From contig NZ_CP128477.1 in assembly GCF_030369675.1 (NCBI RefSeq), positions 3,304,501 through 3,368,500 on the forward strand: a stretch of DNA of 64,000 bases, written 5' to 3'. The DNA comes from Peteryoungia algae. Lineage in GTDB: Bacteria; Pseudomonadota; Alphaproteobacteria; Rhizobiales; Rhizobiaceae. The number at the start of each line of letters is the position of its first letter. The stretch's first letter is position 1. Both the position numbers and the translations under genes were made by a program. Positions 7,764 through 16,165 of the stretch are shown here, one piece after another. The notes below the pieces were generated by a model that searched no databases, was not told the origin of the DNA, and saw nothing but the letters and a program-made list of their open reading frames with translations.

Positions 7764-8903
7764 CTATCTCGCCTGGGCTCGGGCATTGCGCGCTCTGGGC
7801 GCCGTCGCTTCGACATATGCCGGCGCGTGTCCCCTGGCTGACAGGCCCGCGCTTTCAGAAATCCCGGGAATGAGATCGACCTGCAGTCCCGCCATTTGCA
7901 ATTCCGTGATCATGCTGGCTACCGCCTCCGACGCTGCCGCGTCTCCGGCCTTCAGCAGCACGACGCGTTTTCCCGTTCGTGCAAGTCCGGTCACCAATTG
8001 GCGCAGGTTCATGTCGCGCCCGGGCTCGTCTTCCTCGACCGCCCCGACGAGCATGCGCTTGGCCTCCCGCCTTGCCAGTTCCAGCACGTCGGAAGAGACG
8101 CCGTCATCAAAGAGAATGAGGTCTGCCGATTGCAGGCAGCGGACGGCCTTGAGTGTCAGCAATTCCGCGTCGCCTGGCCCGGCGCCGACAATGATCACCG
8201 AACCCGTGATCGGCAGGCTGCAGAGCCTTTCGACATCTGAGACGAGCTCCTGCCGGTCGAGCTCGCTGGGTGGCTTCGTCGATGAGAAGCAGCGATCGAC
8301 GAAGCGCTCCCAGAAGGCGCGCCGCTTCGGCCCGGGCTCCAATTGACTGTTCACGGTCGTGCGCAGCGCTTGCGCCGTCGCGGCCCACCCTTTGAGCGAC
8401 GGAGGCAGAAGCGTTTCGACACGCCGGCGAATGGCCTGGGCGAGGATCGGGGCTGCCCCATCCGTCGAGATGGACAGGATGACGGGCGAGCGATTGACGA
8501 TGGAGCCGAATTGGAACTGGCAATAGGCGGGTCTGTCGATGATGTTGAATGCGACGCCGGCCGCACGCGCCGCACAGGAAAAGGCGCGCGCTTCGTCGTC
8601 GCTCTCGCAATCAGCGATGGCCATGACGGCTCCGTGAAATACGCCGGTATGCCAAGGCTGGTTCTGCACCACGACCTTCTTGCCTTCGACCAGATCCTGC
8701 ATGGCCGCGCCGATCCCCTCGGCTTCGGCGTAGACGTCAACATGCGCTCCGCAGGCCGCCAGAAGTTCGGCCTTCCAGGCCGCCGCATCCGATCCACCGG
8801 CAATGACGGCCCGCTTGTCCGTGAGGTTCCAGAACACCGGAAGTTTGGCCAGGGGTTCGATCCGGCCTGGGTCTTCATTCTGCTGCGAGGAGCGCTTGCG
8901 CAT
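7764..8903 (-). CDS. cysG: Siroheme synthase CysG with shortened methyltransferase domain
   Basis: A 379-residue protein. Residues 20-120 are the NAD-binding precorrin-2 dehydrogenase/ferrochelatase domain (LPVFWNLTDKRAVIAGG, later FNIIDRPAYCQFQFGSIV), followed by the central dimerisation segment. From about residue 234 a uroporphyrinogen-III methyltransferase domain begins (VIIVGAGPGDAELLTLKA). It runs only about 146 residues instead of the usual 240, and the glycine-rich substrate motif normally reading KGGDPFVFGRGGEE is replaced by KAGDAAASEAVASM. The second and third steps of siroheme synthesis are therefore well supported and the first is doubtful. The start at 8903 has AGGAGG nearby and overlaps the nasA end by 29 bp. 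Siroheme is the cofactor of NirB. Confidence 0.85.
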   Translation of the reverse strand: MRKRSSQQNEDPGRIEPLAKLPVFWNLTDKRAVIAGGSDAAAWKAELLAACGAHVDVYAEAEGIGAAMQDLVEGKKVVVQNQPWHTGVFHGAVMAIADCESDDEARAFSCAARAAGVAFNIIDRPAYCQFQFGSIVNRSPVILSISTDGAAPILAQAIRRRVETLLPPSLKGWAATAQALRTTVNSQLEPGPKRRAFWERFVDRCFSSTKPPSELDRQELVSDVERLCSLPITGSVIIVGAGPGDAELLTLKAVRCLQSADLILFDDGVSSDVLELARREAKRMLVGAVEEDEPGRDMNLRQLVTGLARTGKRVVLLKAGDAAASEAVASMITELQMAGLQVDLIPGISESAGLSARGHAPAYVEATAPRARNARAQAR

Positions 8904-11532
8904 CGATGATCCTCCTGATTTCCGGGCGGCAAGAGCCGCAATTGGTTCCAGCACTGAGCAATTGGCCGATGGCCTCCACCGATCTGCAGCCTTGGCCGAC
9001 GGCACGGGCGATCTCCTTGGCGCCCACCGAAAAGCAGGCGCAGACGGTCGCCCCCTTGTCTCGCTGGCCTGCACCGGGACGACCCGCCACGATCCGCGAA
9101 CGGGCGGTGGCATCGGCATGGTCGGTGAGCAACTGGTCGACAGCCCATTGCCGCGAAACGGCCACCGGAGAGCGCGATGCGAAGAACGCTGCCACCAGCC
9201 GGGATCCGCGCAAGGCGAGGATCCGGCAATCTCCGGCCGCGACATCGCGGTAGCGCACAATCTCGATATCCTCATCCAGGCCGAGGCTCTGGCTGAACCA
9301 GGTCTCGAACCCGTCTTCCGGTTCATCTCCGGCCAGCTCGAGCCGGTAGCCGTTTTCGGCCTTTGCGATCGCCCAGTATTCGAAGGGCAGATGTGTCGGC
9401 TTCTCCGCGGCCACCAGAAAGGCATGAAAGGTGGTCGCATGACGTGCGAGTGAAACGCGGCTCTGCTTGAGCGCCGGCTGGCCGGAGACAGGATCGACAT
9501 CCGGTTTAACGAGTGTGTCCACCCGTGCCGGGAATGCTGTTTCATCCGTCCAGTGCATCGGCACGAAAATCGACCCACGCGCCTGTCGCTCCGTCAGCAG
9601 GGCACGCACGAGGATGAAGTGCCCCTCGTCGTTCGCAACCTTGACCAGGTCGGCATCGCGGATCCGATGCATGGCTGCGTCGAGCGGATGGATCTCGCAG
9701 AAAGGCTCGGCCAGATGCGCGGAAAGGCGCGCGCTCTTCCCGGTTCGGGTCATCGTGTGCCAATGGTCGCGCACGCGTCCGGTGTTCAGCACGAAGGTGC
9801 CATGTGCGAGTTCCACAGGCAGAAGGGGGGGCTGGACGGGGACGAAACGCGCCTTGCCGTCAGGGTGATAGAACTGGCCGTCCGCGAAAAACCGTTCCTT
9901 TGCCGCTCCAGCCAGGGGCCGGGGCCACTGGAAGGGGACGAGCGCCTCATATTGATCGCGGTTGATGGCTGCAAAGGCGCCGATGTCGAAATCGCGGGCG
10001 CCGTCGTTCTCGAAGGCGGAAAGGGCGGCATGTTCAGCGAAAATCGCGGCCGGCGAGTCGAAGTCGAAAGCGTTTGCAAAGCCCATGCGCTTGCCAACTT
10101 CGGTGACGTGCCACCAGTCGGGACGCGCTTCTCCAGGCGCCGCGAGAAACGGCCGTTGGCGTGAAATCCGCCGCTCGGAATTGGTAACCGTGCCGGATTT
10201 CTCGCCCCAGCCGGTGGCCGGTAACAGGACATGCGCGAGGCGTGCCGTGTCGGTATTCGTCTGCATGTCCGAAACGACAACGAACGGGCAGGCCTCGATG
10301 GCCTTTTTGACCTTGTCGGCATCGGGCATCGAAACCACAGGATTGGTCGACATGATCCAGAGCGCCTTCACCCGTCCGTCGGCAACGGCATCGAACAGGT
10401 CGACGGCTTTCAAGCCGGGACGCCCGGCGATCTGTGGCGAAGCCCAGAATCGCTGCACCCGCTCCCGGTGTTGCGGATCCTCGATCGCCATATGCGCTGC
10501 CAGCATGTTGGCGAGCCCGCCGACCTCACGCCCGCCCATGGCATTCGGTTGGCCGGTCAGGGAAAACGGGCCCATACCCTGCCGTCCAATGCGACCCGTC
10601 GCCAGATGGCAATTGATGATGGCATTGACCTTGTCGCTTCCGGAGGCCGACTGGTTCACCCCCTGGCTGTAGCAGGTCACGACCCGTTCGGTGCTGGCGA
10701 AAAGCCAGAAGAACTGGCGGATCAGCATGCCGGACAGACCGGTCGCTTCCGCGAGGTCCGCCATCGACATGCGCGATGCCGCAAGCAGAGCATCTGAAAA
10801 ACCTGTCGTATGTCTGCCCACAAAGCCCTGATCGATCCTGTCGGTGTCGGCCAGATGGGTCAGCAGGCCATTGAACAGGGCCACATCCCCGTCCGGGCGC
10901 ACGGAAAGATGCAGGTCGGCAAGGTCGGAGGTAGCAGTTCTTCGCGGATCGATGACGACAATCTTCATCGCCGGTCGAGAGGCCTTGGCGGCTGCAAGGC
11001 GTTGGTAGAGGACCGGGTGACACCAGGCGAGGTTCGATCCGACCAGAACAACGAGGTCTGCGAGTTCGAGATCCTCATAGGTGCCCGGAACCGTGTCGGC
11101 CCCGAAGGCCCGGCGGTGACCAGCGACCGAAGAGGCCATGCAAAGCCTTGAATTCGTGTCGATGTTGCCAGAACCGATGAAGCCCTTCATCAGCTTGTTG
11201 GCGACGTAATAGTCCTCGGTCAGGAGCTGGCCGGAGAGATAGAAGGCCACGGAATCCGGCCCATGCTCGGCGATCGTGCGGCTGAAACGATCCGCGACGA
11301 GATCGAGTGCCGTGTCCCAGTTCGCCCGCTGCCCGTATATTTCCGGAAACAGGGCGCGTCCGTCTTCGTCCAGCGTTTCGGCAAGCGCCGAGCCCTTCGA
11401 GCACAGGCGGCCGAAATTGGCAGGATGCTCCGGATCACCCCGGACGCTGACGGTCCCCGTATCATCGATGCTTGCGATCACGCCGCAACCGACGCCGCAA
11501 TAGGGGCAGGTGGTGCGGGTTTCGCACGTCAT
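8875..11532 (-). CDS. nasA: Assimilatory nitrate reductase, molybdopterin catalytic subunit
   Basis: An 885-residue molybdopterin oxidoreductase that reduces nitrate to nitrite in the cytoplasm. The N-terminal [4Fe-4S] cluster ligands are C9, C12, C16 and C44 (TCPYCGVGCG, then FGRLCSKG). The bis-MGD-binding core follows, with VGSNLAWCHPVLYQRL, TNPVVSMPDADKV and a molydopterin dinucleotide-binding domain around FVLNTGRVRDHWHTMTRTG. The last 60 residues form a BFD-type [2Fe-2S] domain (VCACFSVG, then GTNCGSCRPEI), as in NasA/NasC enzymes that take electrons from NADH-linked partners or ferredoxin. No Tat signal is present, which fits an assimilatory, not periplasmic, enzyme. It follows nirD by 3 bp and overlaps cysG. 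Confidence 0.95.
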   Translation of the reverse strand: MTCETRTTCPYCGVGCGVIASIDDTGTVSVRGDPEHPANFGRLCSKGSALAETLDEDGRALFPEIYGQRANWDTALDLVADRFSRTIAEHGPDSVAFYLSGQLLTEDYYVANKLMKGFIGSGNIDTNSRLCMASSVAGHRRAFGADTVPGTYEDLELADLVVLVGSNLAWCHPVLYQRLAAAKASRPAMKIVVIDPRRTATSDLADLHLSVRPDGDVALFNGLLTHLADTDRIDQGFVGRHTTGFSDALLAASRMSMADLAEATGLSGMLIRQFFWLFASTERVVTCYSQGVNQSASGSDKVNAIINCHLATGRIGRQGMGPFSLTGQPNAMGGREVGGLANMLAAHMAIEDPQHRERVQRFWASPQIAGRPGLKAVDLFDAVADGRVKALWIMSTNPVVSMPDADKVKKAIEACPFVVVSDMQTNTDTARLAHVLLPATGWGEKSGTVTNSERRISRQRPFLAAPGEARPDWWHVTEVGKRMGFANAFDFDSPAAIFAEHAALSAFENDGARDFDIGAFAAINRDQYEALVPFQWPRPLAGAAKERFFADGQFYHPDGKARFVPVQPPLLPVELAHGTFVLNTGRVRDHWHTMTRTGKSARLSAHLAEPFCEIHPLDAAMHRIRDADLVKVANDEGHFILVRALLTERQARGSIFVPMHWTDETAFPARVDTLVKPDVDPVSGQPALKQSRVSLARHATTFHAFLVAAEKPTHLPFEYWAIAKAENGYRLELAGDEPEDGFETWFSQSLGLDEDIEIVRYRDVAAGDCRILALRGSRLVAAFFASRSPVAVSRQWAVDQLLTDHADATARSRIVAGRPGAGQRDKGATVCACFSVGAKEIARAVGQGCRSVEAIGQLLSAGTNCGSCRPEIRRIIDAQALLAAE

Positions 11533-11535
11533 GGA

Positions 11536-11865
11536 TCACTCCGCCGCCACGAGGGCGCTCTCGAGCGCGATCGACAACTGCCCGTCGATGTTGCGGATCG
11601 GGATGGTGCGGACAGCACCCTCGTCTGCGCCCAGCGCCTTGCCGGTCTCGAGCGAAATCACCCAATTGTGCAGCGGGCAGGTAACGGAAGTGCCGTGCAC
11701 GATGCCTTGCGTCAACGGCCCGCCCTTGTGGGGGCAATGATCCTCGATCGCATAGACCAGATTCTCGGCCGTCCGGAAGACGCCGATCTTGCCCTGCGGC
11801 GTCTTCACGCAGCGCGCGCCGCGAAGGGGAATGTCGTCGATCGTGCCGATAGCGATCCAGTTCAT
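11536..11865 (-). CDS. nirD: Nitrite reductase (NADH) small subunit NirD
   Basis: A 109-residue Rieske-like protein with the [2Fe-2S] ligand pattern C-x-H (CPHKGGPL) and C-x2-H (CPLHNW), the size and motif order of NirD. It pairs with NirB to reduce nitrite to ammonium in the cytoplasm. The ATG at 11865 (MNWIAIG) is preferred because AAGGAG sits seven bases before it; an ATG six bases earlier would be too close to that site. It lies 51 bp after nirB and directly before nasA, so the full nitrate-to-ammonium path is on one transcript. Confidence 0.93.
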   Translation of the reverse strand: MNWIAIGTIDDIPLRGARCVKTPQGKIGVFRTAENLVYAIEDHCPHKGGPLTQGIVHGTSVTCPLHNWVISLETGKALGADEGAVRTIPIRNIDGQLSIALESALVAAE

Positions 11866-11916
11866 GAGCATGCTCCTTGTTGTTTCTTCCCTTCTCCCCG
11901 CAGCGGCGGAAGGGAA

Positions 11917-14364
11917 CTACTCCGCCGCCGCCGAGTATCCGACGGTCGCCATCGGATTGAACTCGTGCTTGTCCTTGCCGGACACGCGTTCCGACCAGGG
12001 ATCGACCTGTGCGAATTTCTGGGAGAAGACGAAGCGTTCGTAATAGGCCCGGCGCTTGTCCGGATCCTCCATGATCTGGCGACGGATCTCGTCATGACCG
12101 ATACGCTTGGCCCATTTGTAGATGCGCTCGAGATAGCGACCCTGCTCGCGATACATCTGGGTCAGCGCCACGATATGCTCCAGCGCCTCGTCCTCGGTCT
12201 TCACAAGCCCCAGGATATCGGTACCCTTGATATCGAGACCTGCAGCACCTGCGAAATGGATCTCGAAGCCGGAATCCACGCAGATCACGCCGATGTCCTT
12301 GCAGGTCGCCTCCGCACAGTTGCGCGGACAGCCGGACACAGCGAGTTTCAGCTTGGCCGGAGTCCAGGAACCCCACATGAATTTCTCGATGCGGATGCCA
12401 AGCCCGGTCGAATCCTGCGTGCCGAAACGGCACCAGTCGGAACCGACACAGGTCTTCACGGTCCTCAATCCTTTGGCATAGGCCTGGCCCGAGACGAAAC
12501 CGGCCTTGCCGAGATCGGCCCAGACGGCTGGCAGGTCTTCCTTCTCGATGCCGAGAAGGTCGATGCGCTGGCCTCCGGTAACCTTGACGAGGGGGATCTC
12601 GAACTTGTCGACTACATCGGCGATGGCGCGCAGCTCGGCAGCGTTGGTTACGCCACCCCACATCCGTGGCACGACGGAATAGGTGCCGTCCTTCTGGATG
12701 TTTGCGTGCACGCGCTCATTGATGAAACGGGACTGGTAGTCGTCCGCATATTCGTCAGGCCAGTCGCTGACGAGGTAGTAATTCAAGGCCGGCCGGCATT
12801 TGGCGCACCCGCAGGAGGTCTTCCATTCGAGTTCCTGCATCACCGCCGGGATCGTCTTCAACCCCTTGGCCTTGATCAGTCGGCGCACGTCGTCATGCCC
12901 GAGTTCGGTGCAGGTGCACATCGGCGTGACCGCAGCCGGGTTGTAGGCGTCGCCGAGTGTGAGCGCCATGAGTTGCTCGACAAGGCCCGTGCAGTTGCCA
13001 CAGGAGGCCGACGCCTTGGTATGTGCGCGCACGCCATCCAGCGTCGTCAGACCTTTGCCCGTGATAGCCGCGGTGATTTTGCCCTTGCACACGCCGTTGC
13101 AGCCGCAGATTTCCGCATCATCCGGCAAGGCTGCAACGGCCGCCATAGGGTCCAGCGGAGACCCTCCCTGGTAGGACTGGCCGAAGATCAGTGTGTCGCG
13201 CATCTCCGATATGTCGGTCTGCTTCTTCAGCAGATCGAAGAACCAGGAACCATCGGCGGTTTCTCCATAGAGGACCGCGCCGATGATGCGGTTTTCCTTG
13301 AGAACCAGACGTTTGTAGATACCGGCTGCTGCATCGCGCAGCACGATTTCCTCGCGATCCGGCGCCTCGCCGAAGTCTCCGGCGGAGAAGAGGTTGATAC
13401 CGGTCACCTTCAGCTTCGTGTTGACGACCGAGCCATGATATTCGGCGTCGCCGCCGGTCAGGCGGTCGGCCAGAACGCGGGCGCTTTCGTAGAGTGGTGC
13501 CACGAGGCCGTAGCAGATGCCGCGATGCTCGGCACATTCCCCGAGCGAGAAGATCGAGGCATCCGAAGTCATCATGCCGTCGTCGACGACGATGCCCCGG
13601 TTGACGGCAAGGCCCGCATCCTTGGCAAGTTGGGATGCCGGACGAATGCCGACCGCCATGATGACCATGTCACCGGCAATCACCCTGCCGTCTTCGAGCT
13701 CGATCCCTTCGACCCTGTCGGTGCCAAGAATCTGCTTCGTGTTTGCCTTGGTGATGATCTCGATTCCACGCTCCGAGAGCGCCTTTTCCAGAAGATAGGC
13801 GGCTGCCGGATCAAGCTGCCGCTCCATGATCGTCGGCATCAGGTGGATGACGGTCACCTCCATGCCCTGGCGCTTGAGGCCATAGGCTGCCTCGAGGCCG
13901 AGAAGCCCACCGCCGATGACGATCGCGCGGCCCTTGCGCTCTGCGATCTCCAGCATTTTCTCGACATCGTCGAGGTCGCGATAGGCAAGCACGCCTGGCA
14001 GCTGATGGCCCGGAACCGGGATGATGAAGGGGAGCGATCCTGTCGCGATGACCAGCTTGTCGTAACCGGCGGTGATGCCATTCGCCGATGTCACCGTCTT
14101 TGCCAGACGGTCGATCTCCGTGACCCTTGCGCCCTTGTGCAGCGTCACGCCCTGCGCGGCATACCAGGCATCGTCATGGATCACGATGTCCTCATAGGCC
14201 TTCTCGCCGGAGAGAACGGGAGAAAGCATGATGCGGTCGTAATTGACCCGCGGCTCCGCGTTGAAGATCGTTGTCTCATAGAGACCGGGCGCCTTCTCGA
14301 ACAGTTCTTCCAGCATGCGGCCCGGCGCCATGCCGTTGCCGATGATGACCAGTTTTTCCGCCAT
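11917..14364 (-). CDS. nirB: Nitrite reductase (NADH) large subunit NirB
   Basis: An 815-residue flavo-siroheme enzyme. The N-terminus is an FAD/NAD(P)H reductase (VIIGNGMAPGRMLEE; second dinucleotide site AIVIGGGLLGLEAAYG). Two BFD-like [2Fe-2S] segments follow (CGCNGVCKGKI and SCGNCTGLVEQL; later TSCGCAKCRPALNYYL). The C-terminal siroheme/[4Fe-4S] domain has CVGSDWCRFGTQDS and SGCPRNCAEATCKDIG. It carries out the six-electron reduction of nitrite to ammonium with NADH. The start at 14364 has GGAG eight bases upstream and is five bases from the nrtC stop. Length and domain order match typical NirB. Confidence 0.96.
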   Translation of the reverse strand: MAEKLVIIGNGMAPGRMLEELFEKAPGLYETTIFNAEPRVNYDRIMLSPVLSGEKAYEDIVIHDDAWYAAQGVTLHKGARVTEIDRLAKTVTSANGITAGYDKLVIATGSLPFIIPVPGHQLPGVLAYRDLDDVEKMLEIAERKGRAIVIGGGLLGLEAAYGLKRQGMEVTVIHLMPTIMERQLDPAAAYLLEKALSERGIEIITKANTKQILGTDRVEGIELEDGRVIAGDMVIMAVGIRPASQLAKDAGLAVNRGIVVDDGMMTSDASIFSLGECAEHRGICYGLVAPLYESARVLADRLTGGDAEYHGSVVNTKLKVTGINLFSAGDFGEAPDREEIVLRDAAAGIYKRLVLKENRIIGAVLYGETADGSWFFDLLKKQTDISEMRDTLIFGQSYQGGSPLDPMAAVAALPDDAEICGCNGVCKGKITAAITGKGLTTLDGVRAHTKASASCGNCTGLVEQLMALTLGDAYNPAAVTPMCTCTELGHDDVRRLIKAKGLKTIPAVMQELEWKTSCGCAKCRPALNYYLVSDWPDEYADDYQSRFINERVHANIQKDGTYSVVPRMWGGVTNAAELRAIADVVDKFEIPLVKVTGGQRIDLLGIEKEDLPAVWADLGKAGFVSGQAYAKGLRTVKTCVGSDWCRFGTQDSTGLGIRIEKFMWGSWTPAKLKLAVSGCPRNCAEATCKDIGVICVDSGFEIHFAGAAGLDIKGTDILGLVKTEDEALEHIVALTQMYREQGRYLERIYKWAKRIGHDEIRRQIMEDPDKRRAYYERFVFSQKFAQVDPWSERVSGKDKHEFNPMATVGYSAAAE

Positions 14365-14369
14365 GGGTC

Positions 14370-15167
14370 TCACTCCGCAGCTTCTACGAAGCGATGACGT
14401 TCGTAGAGGAATTTCAACACGGCCTCGCGGCATTTGAGGTAGGTGCGATCCGAGGCGAGCTCGATCCGATTGCGCGGGCGCTCGATCGGCACGTCGAGGA
14501 TCTCCCCGATGCGGGCCGCTGGACCGTTCGTCATCATCACGATCCGGTCGGAGAGCAGCACGGCTTCGTCGACGTCATGAGTGATCATGATCATCGTATT
14601 GCCGAGCCGGCCGTGGATCTCCATGACAGCATCCTGCAGGTGCGCACGCGTCAGGGCATCGAGCGCGCCGAACGGCTCGTCGAGGAGAAGAACCTTCGGC
14701 TCCATCGACAGGGCCCGGGCGATGCCGACGCGCTGTTTCATGCCGCCGGAAATCTCGGCCGGGCGCTTGTCTTTCGCATGGCCCATCTGCACCAGGTCGA
14801 GATTGTGCATCACCCAGTCATGTTTTTCGGCCTTGGTCTTGCGCCCGGAAAACACTTTCGAGACGGCCAGGTTGACGTTCTCGTAGACGGTGAGCCAGGG
14901 AAGAAGCGAGTGGTTCTGGAAGACGACGGCACGGTCCGGACCCGGCTCGTTGACCTCCTGGTTTTCCAGAAGCACGGCGCCGGCGCTAACGCGTGTGAGC
15001 CCGGCAATCAGGTTCAGCAAAGTCGACTTCCCACAGCCAGAATGGCCGATGATCGAGACGAATTCACCCTTCTCGATGGTGAGTGTGATGTCCTTGAGGA
15101 CTTCGGCGCGGACGCCGCCGCGTTCGAAACTTTTGTCGATGTGATCGATCTTGAGATAGCTGGACAT
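14370..15167 (-). CDS. nrtC: Nitrate ABC transporter ATP-binding protein
   Basis: A 265-residue ABC ATPase of the nitrate/sulfonate/taurine class. Walker A is [10 protein letters not shown], the Q-loop region is VFQNHSLLPW, the signature is [16 protein letters not shown], Walker B is VLLLDEPFGALD and the H-loop is MIMITHDVDEAV. It drives NrtB. It is a single-domain ATPase, like cyanobacterial NrtD, without the binding-protein-like extension of cyanobacterial NrtC, so the symbol follows rhizobial usage. The start at 15167 has GGGGGA upstream and lies 13 bp after nrtB. Confidence 0.92.
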   Translation of the reverse strand: MSSYLKIDHIDKSFERGGVRAEVLKDITLTIEKGEFVSIIGHSGCGKSTLLNLIAGLTRVSAGAVLLENQEVNEPGPDRAVVFQNHSLLPWLTVYENVNLAVSKVFSGRKTKAEKHDWVMHNLDLVQMGHAKDKRPAEISGGMKQRVGIARALSMEPKVLLLDEPFGALDALTRAHLQDAVMEIHGRLGNTMIMITHDVDEAVLLSDRIVMMTNGPAARIGEILDVPIERPRNRIELASDRTYLKCREAVLKFLYERHRFVEAAE

Positions 15168-15180
15168 GATGGCATCCCCC

Positions 15181-16077
15181 TCAGTTCTTGGCTGTGCCAC
15201 GGGTGACGACGCTGCCCAGCAGTGCGACGAGCTTGTCGAGGACGAAGCCGGTCACGCCGATATAGACGAGCGCCACGATGATGTCGGGGAGACGAGACGA
15301 ATTCCACGCATCCCAGATGAAGAAGCCGATGCCGACGCCGCCGGTCAGCATTTCGGCCGCGACGATTGCAAGCCAGGAGAGGCCCACGCCGATGCGAAGA
15401 CCGGTGAAGATGTAGGGCGCCGCGGCCGGCACCATGATCCGGACGAAGAATTCCAGCGGGTTGAGACGCAGAACGCGGGCAATGTTGCGATAGTCGTCGG
15501 GAATATTGCGCACGCCGACGGCCGTATTGATGATCACCGGCCAGATCGACGTGATGAAGATGACGAAGATTGCGGAAGGATTCGAATCCTGGAAGGCGGC
15601 GAGCGAGAGGGGCAGCCAGGCGAGCGGCGGCACGGTGCGCAGAATCTGGAAGATCGGATCGAGACCGCGCATGGCCCAGATGGATTGTCCGACGACGGCC
15701 CCGAGGAAAACGCCGACGATGGCGGCGAGGCCGAAGCCCATGGCGACGCGCTCCAGGGACGTCAGGACACGCCAGGCGAGGCCGATATCCTGCGAACCGT
15801 TTACGAAGAAGGGATCGACGATCAGATCGTAGCTCTCGATCCAGACCTGCGAGGGTGGTGGCAGGGTGGCGCCCGGTTGGGAGCAGGTGAGCTGCCAGAT
15901 ACCCAGAAGCACCAGCGTGACCAGGAGCGGCGGAAGCGTGTTGCGAGCAAGCCCGAGCCCGGCGCGCCTCACATCGAACTTCGGCGTTGTGCGCTTCGCC
16001 AGGTGAACAACGATGCCATTCCGGCTTTGGGAGGCAGGAATCGACTCGGTCTCTGCTTTTCGAGCGGTGGCGGTCAT
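15181..16077 (-). CDS. nrtB: Nitrate ABC transporter permease
   Basis: A 298-residue inner-membrane permease of the SsuC/TauC/NrtB type with about six membrane segments. The EAA-like loop facing the ATPase is visible around DDYRNIARVLRLNPLEFF. The ATG at 16077 (MTATARKAET) has AGAGGA eight bases upstream and gives the normal family length; longer in-frame reading runs into low-complexity sequence. Its partners are NrtA (89 bp upstream) and NrtC (13 bp downstream). Together they import nitrate, and perhaps nitrite, for NasA and NirBD. Confidence 0.92.
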   Translation of the reverse strand: MTATARKAETESIPASQSRNGIVVHLAKRTTPKFDVRRAGLGLARNTLPPLLVTLVLLGIWQLTCSQPGATLPPPSQVWIESYDLIVDPFFVNGSQDIGLAWRVLTSLERVAMGFGLAAIVGVFLGAVVGQSIWAMRGLDPIFQILRTVPPLAWLPLSLAAFQDSNPSAIFVIFITSIWPVIINTAVGVRNIPDDYRNIARVLRLNPLEFFVRIMVPAAAPYIFTGLRIGVGLSWLAIVAAEMLTGGVGIGFFIWDAWNSSRLPDIIVALVYIGVTGFVLDKLVALLGSVVTRGTAKN

Positions 16078-16165
16078 GGAAATATCCTCTGCGCGTATCG
16101 AATTGGAAGCGGGGTGTTCCCCTGCCCAAGCCGTTGCGGGACTGGGCAGGGAAAAGGCCGCAGCG

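Noticed and set aside
8351..9578. Long open frames in the nasA-cysG region in other frames, including a 200-residue extension upstream of cysG
   Set aside because: They overlap conserved NasA sequence, show no family motifs, and the ribosome binding site with start at 8903 explains cysG.
11263..14397. A 1044-codon open frame on the plus strand opposite nirB and nirD
   Set aside because: It is the antisense of NirB/NirD, rich in Arg, Asp and His as expected for mirror frames in GC-rich DNA, and has no domain of its own.
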